A stretch of 64,000 nt of DNA, from positions 806,001-870,000 of the forward strand of contig NZ_PYLO01000002.1 of assembly GCF_003024715.1 (NCBI RefSeq). Direction: 5' to 3'. The notes beneath the pieces were generated by a model. That model made no database searches and had not been told where the DNA came from. It saw only the letters and a program-made list of their open reading frames with translations. Below are positions 33,360-41,389 of the stretch, piece by piece. The stretch's first letter is position 1. Every line of letters begins with the position of its first letter. This stretch comes from Clostridium fessum (GTDB lineage Bacteria; Bacillota; Clostridia; Lachnospirales; Lachnospiraceae). The position numbers and the translations under genes are program-made.

Positions 33360-34277
33360 TTAAATCTCCAAAGGAAAAAGCAACATAAATTCAGTTCCTT
33401 CTCCCGGAAAGCTTTCAACTGTTATGCTTCCACCCATCTTTTCTACAAGCTGATGGACAATAGAAAGACCAAGTCCGCTTCCTTTTTCGGAGCGTCCTTT
33501 ATCACACTTATAAAGCCGTTCAAATATGTGTTTCAAATCGTCTTTCTCAATTCCTACTCCATTATCCGCCAGCAGCAGCTCCATGTTATTTTCCTTCTTT
33601 GACAGGACAATTTTGATTTTGTCTGCATGGCTGTGAGCGATTACATTTTGAATGAGATTGTTGACGATCCTCATATAGCTGTCCATATCCAATCTTACCC
33701 GGACAGGCTGTTCGGGAATATCAATGTCATAATCAACCTGTTTATCCTCAAAAATCGGTATCCAGTCAATCAGGATATTTCTTGTCAGCTCTGCGGCCTC
33801 AACGCTCTGGATTTCCAAAGCAAACTCATTGGAATTTAACTTGAACCAGTCAAAGAGCACATCAATATATTCTTTCAGATCATGGGCTTTCCGTCGGGCG
33901 GTTTCAATATAATCATCCCGGTCTTTTCCTGTGACCAGTCCTTTGTGTGCAGCGTCAAGATACCCAATCAGAGTGGTAAGGGGTGTCCGAACATCATGGG
34001 AAAGGCTCGTCATAAGCTGGCGGTTGGTTTCTTCTGTCTGCCGTACAGTTGAAAGTCTGCTTTCATAGGACACAACAATCTCATTGATTTCATAGGCAAG
34101 AGGTGCTGTCAATTCATTTGTTGCAGACAGAATACGCCGGTTGCCATTTCCGTTTTTCACATCAACCAGCACATCGGTCATTTCTGCGATTTGTTTTTTT
34201 ACGCGCCGAACGAGAACGATGGAAGTCAGCACAGCCACAACAGCAATCACAATGGACAAGAAAACGATGATTTCCAT
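33360..34277 (-). CDS. Sensor histidine kinase
   Basis: A 305-residue kinase with a single N-terminal membrane segment (residues 3-23). A HAMP-like linker follows, then the H box SLSHDVRTPLTTLIGYLD with His94, the N box NNLIQNVIAHSHA, and ATP-lid motifs DNGVGIEKDD and GSGLGLSIVHQL. The almost absent extracellular domain suggests it senses peptides within the membrane or through the transporter. It follows the response regulator by 5 bp. Confidence 0.92.
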   Translation of the reverse strand: MEIIVFLSIVIAVVAVLTSIVLVRRVKKQIAEMTDVLVDVKNGNGNRRILSATNELTAPLAYEINEIVVSYESRLSTVRQTEETNRQLMTSLSHDVRTPLTTLIGYLDAAHKGLVTGKDRDDYIETARRKAHDLKEYIDVLFDWFKLNSNEFALEIQSVEAAELTRNILIDWIPIFEDKQVDYDIDIPEQPVRVRLDMDSYMRIVNNLIQNVIAHSHADKIKIVLSKKENNMELLLADNGVGIEKDDLKHIFERLYKCDKGRSEKGSGLGLSIVHQLVEKMGGSITVESFPGEGTEFMLLFPLEI

Positions 34278-34282
34278 ATTGG

Positions 34283-34975
34283 CTATACCTCCTTATTAAA
34301 GCGGTAGCCAATCCCTTTGACCGTTTGGATATACTTTGGGCTTGAAGGATTGACTTCTAATTTTTTACGAAGCCGGCTGATAATCGCCATAATGTTACTG
34401 TCATCATAGAAATATTCTTCGCCCCAAACTTCCTCATAAATCTGCTGTTTTGTCAAAATTTTTCCTTGATGCTTTGCGCAGTACAGGAGCAGATCAAATT
34501 CCTTTGGTGGAAGTTCAAAAGTGCCATTTTCCGTCGTAACAGAACGATTTTCAAGGTCAATTTGCAATCCATCAAAATCCAGTTTTTGCACAGCTCCGGC
34601 TTGATGATTAAAGCGGGTGTAGCGGCGAATGAGGGACGCAATACGGGCAATCAGTTCGTCCATATCAAACGGTTTTGTCAGATAATCGTCCGCCCCGGCC
34701 CGTAAGCCCCGCACTTTAGAAATGCTGTCATTTTTGGATGTAAACATCAAAATCGGCAGGCTGTTCTCTTTGCGGATTTCTTCCAGCGTTTCAAAGCCAT
34801 CCATACCGGGCATCATCACATCCAGCACCACAAGCTGATACTCCTGCTCTTTTAATTTCTGCAAGCCCTCTTTTCCGGTATTACAAAAATCGGCTTCTAT
34901 ATGTTCCGATTGTACGCTGCGTTTAATCAAAGCGCACAGTTCTCTGTCATCATCTATAATCAAAATTTTATTCAT
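34283..34975 (-). CDS. OmpR-family response regulator
   Basis: A 230-residue regulator. The receiver domain has the acidic pocket DDD (8-10), the phosphorylation site Asp52 (VVLDVMMPGMDG) and Lys in LTKPFD. The C-terminal winged helix ends VNPSSPKYIQTVKGIGYRF. The start at 34975 is the family start MNKILIIDDD, overlapping the small HTH gene upstream by 8 bp. Its likely target is the four-repeat promoter at 33264-33304. Confidence 0.93.
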   Translation of the reverse strand: MNKILIIDDDRELCALIKRSVQSEHIEADFCNTGKEGLQKLKEQEYQLVVLDVMMPGMDGFETLEEIRKENSLPILMFTSKNDSISKVRGLRAGADDYLTKPFDMDELIARIASLIRRYTRFNHQAGAVQKLDFDGLQIDLENRSVTTENGTFELPPKEFDLLLYCAKHQGKILTKQQIYEEVWGEEYFYDDSNIMAIISRLRKKLEVNPSSPKYIQTVKGIGYRFNKEV

Positions 34976-35156
34976 GGCGTAGTTCCTTTCCTTGTTTTGT
35001 CCGGCCATCAAGCGGCTTCTCCGCAGTTTTAGGGAGCAGCCAAACACCGGCCATTTTCACAGCGCCGGGGATACGCCCACCGGCACAATAATAATTTACC
35101 CTACGAGGTGTCACGCCCCATTTCTCGGCGGCCTCTTTCAATGTCATATAGTCCAT
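34968..35156 (-). CDS. Small helix-turn-helix protein
   Basis: A 62-residue protein (MDYMTLKEAAEKWGVTPRRV) with a MerR/excisionase-like winged helix. The conserved pattern is NYYCAGGRIPGAVKMAGVWL, ending LPKTAEKP. It is translationally coupled to the response regulator and shares its promoter. Similar genes precede two-component systems in mobile elements. It could be a regulator or an excision factor. Confidence 0.75.
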   Translation of the reverse strand: MDYMTLKEAAEKWGVTPRRVNYYCAGGRIPGAVKMAGVWLLPKTAEKPLDGRTKQGKELRHE

Positions 35157-35176
35157 TTCGCACCTCCACAGAGTAC

Positions 35177-35205
35177 ATTATAGTTCTCTTTCTCGAACAA
35201 TGCAA
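35177..35205 (-). promoter_or_regulatory. Promoter of the HTH/two-component operon
   Basis: On the minus strand TTGCAT (35205-35200) and TATAAT (35182-35177) are separated by 17 bp, about 21 bp upstream of ATG 35156. Confidence 0.8.
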
Positions 35206-35300
35206 GAAACGGAATGTGAATTATAAACTTCAACCAACCTGCATATAGCAACATTCCACAGGCAAAGTATGAATTATACAATGTAACTGGGTGATGTTAT

Positions 35301-35669
35301 ATGGCGAAAGTTGAAGATTGTCCCGGTTTTGAAACCTTCGGCGCAGATGTCAAAGCCGCACGAGAGGCAAAGCGTCTGGCACGAAAAACATTGGCAGAAA
35401 TGGTTGGGATTGAATGGCGGTATCTTGCCAACATTGAGAATCAAGGTGCGATTCCGAGCCTGCCTGTGATGATCCAGTTGATTAAGGTCTGCGGACTTCC
35501 CGTGGAACGGTATTTTAACCCGGAGATCATGCGGGAAGAAAGCGAACAGCGGCAACGAGTCAGCCACAAGCTGAAGCTTTGCCCTGAAGAATACCTGCCG
35601 ATTATCGAAGGTGCCATAGACGGGGCGCTCAAAATGGAACAGACTGCGAAGCAGAAGGAGGACGCATAA
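35301..35669 (+). CDS. XRE-family regulator, divergent
   Basis: A 122-residue protein with a helix-turn-helix at about 12-65 (GADVKAAREAKRLARKTLAE, GIEWRYLANIENQGAIPSLP) and a C-terminal helical region. It is transcribed away from the HTH/two-component operon, and the 144-bp gap is a likely shared control region. Its role, perhaps element maintenance or excision control, is inferred only from position. Confidence 0.8.
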   Translation: MAKVEDCPGFETFGADVKAAREAKRLARKTLAEMVGIEWRYLANIENQGAIPSLPVMIQLIKVCGLPVERYFNPEIMREESEQRQRVSHKLKLCPEEYLPIIEGAIDGALKMEQTAKQKEDA

Positions 35670-35696
35670 TCGCGGCCTCCTTCTGGCGTTTCTATA

Positions 35697-35996
35697 TCAA
35701 GTTTCCCGGCACTTTTCCCAAAGTTCCCGGCACCTCTGCTGGATTTCTCCGGTTTCTGTCACAGTCAGATCGCGGTCATTTCCGGTAATCTTATCTTCCA
35801 GAAAGTTGGCGTATGTATCCAGCAAGGCGTTTCGCAAATCCTCCGGAGTTTTCTGTATTTCGGCGCTGTACCAGTCATTCCGGTGAGGTTCCCATGCCAT
35901 CAATGTATAACCGTGGCTGGTCTGCACCACCTCATACAGAGGATCATCATCCAGATATGCCTGAAACACTTCCAGAACCTTTTCAAAGGTCAGCAT
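35697..35996 (-). CDS. Conserved element protein, function unknown
   Basis: A 99-residue acidic protein (MLTFEKVLEVFQAYLDDDPL, YEVVQTSHGYTLMAWEPHRN). ATG 35996 is preferred over 36005, which overlaps GGGAGGTG. It is 16 bp after tnpV in a recombinase-tnpV operon. I recognise no named domain. Confidence 0.65.
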   Translation of the reverse strand: MLTFEKVLEVFQAYLDDDPLYEVVQTSHGYTLMAWEPHRNDWYSAEIQKTPEDLRNALLDTYANFLEDKITGNDRDLTVTETGEIQQRCRELWEKCRET

Positions 35997-36012
35997 TTCC
36001 CACACCTCCCAT

Positions 36013-36366
36013 TCAACTGCAAATCAGTTCCCTGATTAAAATTTCCTCAATCTGTGCCGTTAATGTGTTCATCAGTCCTACCCAGCGCATAGGATCACAG
36101 GCTTTCAGTTCCTCAGTGACACCCGCAGCCTCCATCATGTGAGGCAACATGGTGTCCACGCGCTCCTGCGCTGTCCAATCAATCTCTAACAGGTGCGGAT
36201 ACAGTTTCTCGCTCATCAGCAGTTGGTTGTAGAGAATAGGACGGTGTTCCTTCAGGTAGGACTTTCGCATCCTGCCGTACTTGCCGATAGAAGTTTCCGG
36301 CTGTTCAGAAAGTTTTAGGTTGGGTATATCATAATCTCCACAACGAATGTAAGTCAACTTACTCAT
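36013..36366 (-). CDS. tnpV: TnpV-like transposon protein
   Basis: A 117-residue paralogue of the 1311 gene: YIRCGDYDIPNLKLSEQPET, GKYGRMRKSYLKEHRPILYN, ending in EEILIRELI. ATG 36366 has the better spacing from AAAGGAG than 36372. It lies 20 bp after the recombinase, the normal arrangement. Confidence 0.82.
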   Translation of the reverse strand: MSKLTYIRCGDYDIPNLKLSEQPETSIGKYGRMRKSYLKEHRPILYNQLLMSEKLYPHLLEIDWTAQERVDTMLPHMMEAAGVTEELKACDPMRWVGLMNTLTAQIEEILIRELICS

Positions 36367-36392
36367 ATTCATGCTCCTTTGCTCCGTGATGA

Positions 36393-38273
36393 TTAGACTG
36401 CTGCGCTGGCTGCTATGCTGCCTTTGCGCGGTTCTTCTTTTGGTAGCTGCCCGATAGTAGAAAAAACACCTTTTTTCATATCCTCAGCCCGGATCAGGGC
36501 TTTCTTAGCGTCCATTTCCGCTTTTTTCTTCGCCTTGATTTTGTCCTCATACCGTTTCTGTGCGCCGCTGGCTTTCCGCTTCAAATAGTTCTGATGGAGC
36601 CTGTCCTTGCGTTCTTCTCTTTTCCGCAATTCTTCCTGTTCCTCTGGGGTTAAAGGAACCGGCTGTAAGGATGGTGGAATATAGCGTCCTAAAAAATTAA
36701 AGTAGATTTCAATTTCCTGCGTGGTATCCTGACTGCCTTTTCGGGAGCGTTCATGGACAAGGATTTTCTCTACAAACTCGTTGAGCATGGTATTTGTCAG
36801 CGTGTCAAAATTCTCGTACTTATCAATCAGGGCTATAAATTTCTCTGCTGATTTCTGGCTCTGCTCATAGCCGGTAACAGCCTTTTCCAACTCCGCAATT
36901 TCAATCTCAAGTGCGTCCTGCTCTTTGGCATACTGTGCATCAAGCGCCTTATATCGTGTATCCGGCAGCTTGCCGAGGGCGTTATCCTCATAGATTTTGC
37001 AAATCAGTTTTTCCAGTTCTCCGGCTCTCTTTTGGGCAGTAGCCAGATGCCTGCGCTTTTTCGATATATCGGCACTCTGTTGAGCAACCTGCGTCTCCTG
37101 AACAGTGTGAATAAATTCCGTCCGGTCATTTCTCGAATATTCAGCGATAGCCCGGAGTGTGTCGGAAACCAATGTCAGAACAGCACTCTCATTGATACGA
37201 TGTTGTGTAGGGCATAGTGTCCCACACGGAACTTTGGTATAATTGGAACAGGTATATTGAGAAATCCGCTTGCCATTGTTGGTGCGGTGTACATACATCT
37301 TACCGCCGCAATCGGCACAATAGAGTAAGCCTGTGAGGGGAGCTGCTTCGCCCCAGCCGTTTGGATAACGCCGTACATTGCTGCGGATTTTCTGCACCAG
37401 ATCAAAGGTCTGCTGGTCGATAATGGCTTCATGGGTATTCTCAAAGATCGTCCACTCGTCCTCAGAAACATAGTGGCTTTTCTTGTCCTTAAAGTGCTTG
37501 CGGGTCTTGAAATTGATGGTGTGCCCCAAATACTCTCGTTTTTTCAAAATGTTCACGATGGTAGATGATCCCCATCCATAGGGGTCTTTGACCGGCTTTG
37601 AACGGTTCACACCCTCGTTGAAGCGAGCAAGGTGTACGACAGGAATTTCAATCCGGTCTGCGGATAATTTGTAGGCAATCTGATAAGGCCCATATCCCTC
37701 CAGCGTAAGGGAAAAGATACGGCGTACCACTTCGGCGGCTTCCTCATCTACCAGCCAATGTTCCCGGTTTTCATCCCACAAGTAGCCGTAAATCACGGTG
37801 CCTGTCAGGTGCTTACCGCTCATGCCTTTTGACTTAAACACAGAGCGGATTTTCCGGCTGGTATCACGGGCGTAAAATTCATTCATGATGTTGCGGAACG
37901 GGGTAAAATCGTCATCACCTTTCAGACTGTCCACACCATCATTGATCGCAATCAGCCGAACTCCGCGCTGCCGCAAAACCTCCATAACTTGACCGACCTT
38001 TAGATAGTCGCGCCCCAACCGGCTCATGTCCTTGATGACGATTGCCTCTACACGCCCTGCCTCCACTTCCTCCATCATCGCCAAAAATCCGGGACGGTCA
38101 AAACGGGTACCTGAGATACCATCATCGGTAAAGTGCGTAGGGTTTGGCAGCCCATTCCGGCGGGCAAAATCCTCTAACATCTGCTTTTGATTGGAAATGG
38201 AATTGCTCTCGCCCTGTAACTCATCGTCCCGGCTCAGGCGCTCGTACAGTGGGGTAATTTTTTCGTTTCTCAT
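36393..38273 (-). CDS. Large serine recombinase of IME-2
   Basis: A 626-residue recombinase expected to move IME-2 in and out of virD4. The catalytic domain has Ser14 in LYERLSRDDE and KDMSRLGRDYLKVGQV. The recombinase domain is at about 165-290. The zinc ribbon CADCGGKMYVHR lies near 330 with further cysteines YTCSNY and CGTLC. A coiled coil and a basic tail end it. The start is 90 bp inside the right end of the element, after a long palindrome. Confidence 0.94.
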   Translation of the reverse strand: MRNEKITPLYERLSRDDELQGESNSISNQKQMLEDFARRNGLPNPTHFTDDGISGTRFDRPGFLAMMEEVEAGRVEAIVIKDMSRLGRDYLKVGQVMEVLRQRGVRLIAINDGVDSLKGDDDFTPFRNIMNEFYARDTSRKIRSVFKSKGMSGKHLTGTVIYGYLWDENREHWLVDEEAAEVVRRIFSLTLEGYGPYQIAYKLSADRIEIPVVHLARFNEGVNRSKPVKDPYGWGSSTIVNILKKREYLGHTINFKTRKHFKDKKSHYVSEDEWTIFENTHEAIIDQQTFDLVQKIRSNVRRYPNGWGEAAPLTGLLYCADCGGKMYVHRTNNGKRISQYTCSNYTKVPCGTLCPTQHRINESAVLTLVSDTLRAIAEYSRNDRTEFIHTVQETQVAQQSADISKKRRHLATAQKRAGELEKLICKIYEDNALGKLPDTRYKALDAQYAKEQDALEIEIAELEKAVTGYEQSQKSAEKFIALIDKYENFDTLTNTMLNEFVEKILVHERSRKGSQDTTQEIEIYFNFLGRYIPPSLQPVPLTPEEQEELRKREERKDRLHQNYLKRKASGAQKRYEDKIKAKKKAEMDAKKALIRAEDMKKGVFSTIGQLPKEEPRKGSIAASAAV

Positions 38274-38295
38274 AGCTGTACCTCCTGAAACAAAA

Positions 38296-38366
38296 ATGCT
38301 CTAAGTGATTGCTTCACTAACCATGACACAATCATGATTAAGAAGTCACTTAGAGCATATATCACC
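38296..38366. repeat. Palindromic right end of IME-2
   Basis: ATGCTCTAAGTGA (38296-38308) and TCACTTAGAGCAT (38346-38358) are perfect inverted 13-mers, with CATGA/TCATG at the centre (38322-38336). The outer arm ends seven bases from the virD4 junction dinucleotide CC (38365-38366). The structure lies between the recombinase start and the element end, suitable for both attachment and promoter control. Confidence 0.75.
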
Positions 38367-39320
38367 GGCAGCCAGCTTGTATTTTTTATACTGACGGACT
38401 GCAAAGTGATTCGGCTTTTTCTTTTCCAGGGCTTCAAACATCAGATCCACCGGGTTCTGGAACTCCTCATCATCTTCCCGCACCTCCATTGCGTTCAGGA
38501 ACTCAATCAGGGTGGAGAAATTCTGTTCCTCAACCGGAGCTTCATAGTGGATATATCCGATCAAGGCACAGTAGAGCAGCGTTTCCGCCTTCGTCCAGAA
38601 CTCATCACCGGCTTTTCCATCACCCTTTGTGTTGGCAATCAGCGTTGTCACCAGTTTCAGAATGTCTTTTTCTGAATGGATATAGGCAAATGGGTTATAG
38701 TGCATCGACTTCTGAAAGTTGATGGTGTTGAAAATCTTGATGGTGTAGCCATGCTTCAAAAGGGCGTTGCCGCACTCAATCACGATGCTGCCTTTCGGGT
38801 CAGTGACCACATAGGAACTGTGCATCTGGAGAAGGTTTGGCTTCAACCAAAAGCGAGTTTTACCGGAACCCGAACCGCCGATAATCAGAACATTCTTATT
38901 TCGGGCATTGGCAGGATTCTTCGGGCGATTGCTCATCATCAGCCGCTCCGTTTTCGTCAGGATCACATTGTCCTCGAACTTTGGTGCAATAAACGGCTCA
39001 ATATCTTTTGCCGTTCCCCAACGAGCAGAACCGTACTCAACATTGTGTCGGTACTTCTTTGCGTTTTTGCCTTTTAGATAGACAGCCAGCCGAAGTCCTG
39101 CGCCGCAGAGAATACCAATCAGCAAATCCAACGGGTGAAAGCTGGGAAACGGATTGTTCAGGGCTATCGGAAGGGCATGAAAAAAGCTGAGGATTTTCGC
39201 AGATGAATCTGCCCCCTCAGCCAATCTCCATGCTTCTCCTAAATTCGTAGCGAACAACCCTACCAGAAAATACGGTAAATTCAGAATCAGGAGCTTTTTC
39301 ATTTTTCTCTTATCCATCAC
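38364..39320 (-). pseudogene. virD4 coupling protein, 5' fragment
   Basis: The N-terminal 319 residues of a VirD4-like coupling ATPase. Two membrane segments lie at about 8-27 and 65-83, the Walker A motif is IGGSGSGKTRFWLKP at about 147, and DPKGSIVIECG follows. After GCC GGT the frame reads five codons of IME-2 (DICSK) and stops at 38346. The remaining 265 residues are at 21869-22666. As it stands, recruitment of DNA to the channel should be lost. Confidence 0.92.
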
Positions 39321-39799
39321 AGATCACGCTCCTGTTTCTTCTCTCGAACCTTCTTCGGAATCGCTGCGACAATTTCCTTGAACTTCTTCAGCTGCGCCAG
39401 AACGCTCGGCTTTTCATTCTTGGTTAATGCCCTTGCCTGATGTTCCTTGCAGATTGCATCCAAAGCATCTGCATCTTTAGAACGGACAAAAACAAGAAAC
39501 CGGGGAGGATCAACGGACTTATCTTTTCTTACGGCAAAGTCCACGCCATACTTCTTGGCGAGCTTTTCAAAATCACGGATACTCTCTTTGTCGATCTCAA
39601 CATTCGTAGCACCCTGATTCTGTCCCAAAAGCTGTTTCACGGATTGCTTTCCATGAACGGCAGGGTCTCGTGCCTTTTTCATCTTCACTTTTTCCCGGTG
39701 CTGCAAATACTTGCGGATACCGGCAATGATAGTGCGCCCCGTCAGCTTGGTTGTGCTGATCGCCAGGTTTACTGTTCTGTTTTCAACTTCTTCCTGCAT
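39317..39799 (-). CDS. PcfB family (DUF3801) conjugation protein
   Basis: A 160-residue protein (MQEEVENRTVNLAISTTKLT) with the PcfB-type core IRDFEKLAKKYGVDFAVRKD and RFLVFVRSKDADALDAICKE. A basic tail follows. PcfB-type proteins act with the coupling protein at the relaxosome. The stop overlaps the virD4 start as ATGA. Confidence 0.85.
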   Translation of the reverse strand: MQEEVENRTVNLAISTTKLTGRTIIAGIRKYLQHREKVKMKKARDPAVHGKQSVKQLLGQNQGATNVEIDKESIRDFEKLAKKYGVDFAVRKDKSVDPPRFLVFVRSKDADALDAICKEHQARALTKNEKPSVLAQLKKFKEIVAAIPKKVREKKQERDL

Positions 39800-39835
39800 G
39801 ATTCATCACCTCCTGCAAGCAGTAGAGTGAACAGA

Positions 39836-40147
39836 TTATCGTGCCATATCTCTGTGGTCGTAATACAGATTGCCCTTGGCAACTGCGGCATGGCTGATAA
39901 TCTTGATATTGCCAGCTTTCTGGTTATCCAGAGCCTTCTGATAACCCACATCGCTCAAATACAGGCGATTTCTTTCGCCTTTCCAACCGACAGGCGATTC
40001 ATCGGTCAGCACATCGAAAATAATCATGTGCTTGGTGGCGTCATCAAATCGTGCCAAGTCCATATAGGTATGTCCCTGGTACTCCTTGGCACCATCCTGA
40101 ATCCGCTTTCGCTCCATCAGCTCTCCAATCGTCGAATTTCTTTGCAT
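39836..40147 (-). CDS. Conserved ICE protein (DUF5720-like)
   Basis: A 103-residue protein starting MQRNSTIGELMERKRIQDGA and ending GNLYYDHRDMAR. The start at 40147 follows TAAGGAGGTTCTT at good spacing. I believe it matches DUF5720, but the assignment is from memory. Its place before pcfB suggests a role in transfer or its control. Confidence 0.65.
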   Translation of the reverse strand: MQRNSTIGELMERKRIQDGAKEYQGHTYMDLARFDDATKHMIIFDVLTDESPVGWKGERNRLYLSDVGYQKALDNQKAGNIKIISHAAVAKGNLYYDHRDMAR

Positions 40148-40157
40148 AAGAACCTCC

Positions 40158-40799
40158 TTACAGAACATCTCGGTCAGGGTTACTTTTGTGGGGAACCGAA
40201 TCAGCTTTGACAGGTGCATCTTCTTTCTTCACCATGTCATCCGGCAGGGGAAGCGCCATAATGCTGCGCCCCATGCGTACAAAAGTCTCAGGCTGATGAA
40301 AGTGTTCCTCAAACTGCTTCATCAGTTCCGGGGACAGAGAACAAAAATCATCCTCGCCCAATCCCACAACCAGAAAATCACCGGCGATAATGTCATAAAT
40401 ATCGCCGTCATCATCACGCAGCGCACGGTTCAGTTCTTTGCCTACGAGTTTACCTTCGTCGTGCATCACCAGTGCAACCGGCTCATTGAACGGATAAGTT
40501 GCCTCAATATCGCCACCTACGGCTTTCTGCAAATCCTCCAGCTCACAGCCGATCTGCACAGCCTGCGGATACATGAACGGCTTTACCAGCAACACATTCA
40601 TGGTATCTGCCTGTTCTTTCTGAACCTCCCGTTCCTCGGTCGTGCCGAACGCAACACCGGTAAAGTTTTCGGAGTCCAGAATGTACTCCGAATTGTAATA
40701 AGCGGCTCTAACCTGTTCCTCTGCCGCATCGTGAGATTCTGCTTGCACCGTAACCGTTTTCTCCAAGGTTTCGGTGATCTTCACATCGTATTCTTTCAA
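40158..40799 (-). CDS. DUF3846 protein with PcfM/DpnD-like N-terminus
   Basis: A 213-residue protein. Residues 1-45 (MKEYDVKITETLEKTVTVQA, NSEYILDSENF) resemble the DpnD/PcfM module. Residues 68-190 resemble DUF3846 (VLLVKPFMYPQAVQIGCELE, PVALVMHDEGKLVGKELNRA). Such proteins are frequent on ICEs and some have antirestriction-like relatives. No catalytic motif is seen. Confidence 0.7.
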   Translation of the reverse strand: MKEYDVKITETLEKTVTVQAESHDAAEEQVRAAYYNSEYILDSENFTGVAFGTTEEREVQKEQADTMNVLLVKPFMYPQAVQIGCELEDLQKAVGGDIEATYPFNEPVALVMHDEGKLVGKELNRALRDDDGDIYDIIAGDFLVVGLGEDDFCSLSPELMKQFEEHFHQPETFVRMGRSIMALPLPDDMVKKEDAPVKADSVPHKSNPDRDVL

Positions 40800-40829
40800 G
40801 TTTCGATACCTCCGTTTCTTTGGAAATAA

Positions 40830-40872
40830 GAAAAGCGACCATCCATGAACCTGTTACAGTTCATAAATAGTC
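40830..40872 (-). terminator. Hairpin overlapping the end of the 40854 gene
   Basis: On the minus strand GCGACTATTTATGAAC and GTTCATGGATGGTCGC pair around a short loop and are followed by TTTTCTTATTT. The left arm includes the last codons of the gene. It separates the repA-parAB block from the DUF3846 genes. Confidence 0.75.
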
Positions 40873-41381
40873 GCATCCACATCGGCTAAAAGCTCGAACA
40901 AGCAAATATCGTCCAGTTCGCAAATCAGGGAACCCATGTCGAAGAAAATATCGTCCTCGCATTCCACCGTAGTAACCACGCTGCGGTGTTCGTTAAGACA
41001 AATGGCTTCTTCCTTGTCCATCGTGATCGTAGACATACAGGACACCACATAGAATGTCATATCTTCTGCTAACCACAGCTCCTTGCTCTGAATCGTGCGA
41101 ACTTTTTCATCGCCGCTCATATCTTCTACATAGGACAGAAGCCGCACGGCTCTGCTGTTCAGAAGTACCTTTCCCTGATAGTCGATACCCTCACCAGCAG
41201 AGGACAATACTCGATACTCGCTAATCATCTCGGCATTTTTCTGAAACGACTTTGCCAGAAGCGCAGGAGAAATATCATCGAACTCCTCACTGTAGTTTAC
41301 GAGCATATCTACCATATAATCAGGATCGCAAAGGTCGTAGAGTTCTTCCAAAGCGCCCTGAATGTTTTTGGGTGTAAACAT
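40854..41381 (-). CDS. Conserved ICE protein downstream of parB, function unknown
   Basis: A 175-residue acidic protein (MFTPKNIQGALEELYDLCDP). The middle reads YRVLSSAGEGIDYQGKVLLN and the end is a hydrophobic, Cys-containing segment (ICELDDICLFELLADVDATI). No family comes to mind. It is 8 bp from parB and ends at a terminator, so it belongs to the partition operon. Confidence 0.6.
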   Translation of the reverse strand: MFTPKNIQGALEELYDLCDPDYMVDMLVNYSEEFDDISPALLAKSFQKNAEMISEYRVLSSAGEGIDYQGKVLLNSRAVRLLSYVEDMSGDEKVRTIQSKELWLAEDMTFYVVSCMSTITMDKEEAICLNEHRSVVTTVECEDDIFFDMGSLICELDDICLFELLADVDATIYEL

Positions 41382-41389
41382 TTTTTACC

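Larger units (their letters stand above)
22667..38366. mobile_element. IME-2: mobilizable serine-recombinase element inserted in virD4
   Basis: A 15.7 kb element flanked by the two parts of virD4. It carries tnpW, a DnaC-like ATPase, RepA, a zinc-finger gene, a toxin-antitoxin pair, a MobQ-type relaxase with a recognisable oriT, DUF3847, three sigma-like genes, an ABC transporter with two-component system, tnpV and a large serine recombinase. The junctions share CC on the plus strand (22668-22669 and 38365-38366). The order of the replication module matches IME-1, but relaxase, cargo and recombinase position differ, so the two are relatives assembled differently. Confidence 0.92.
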
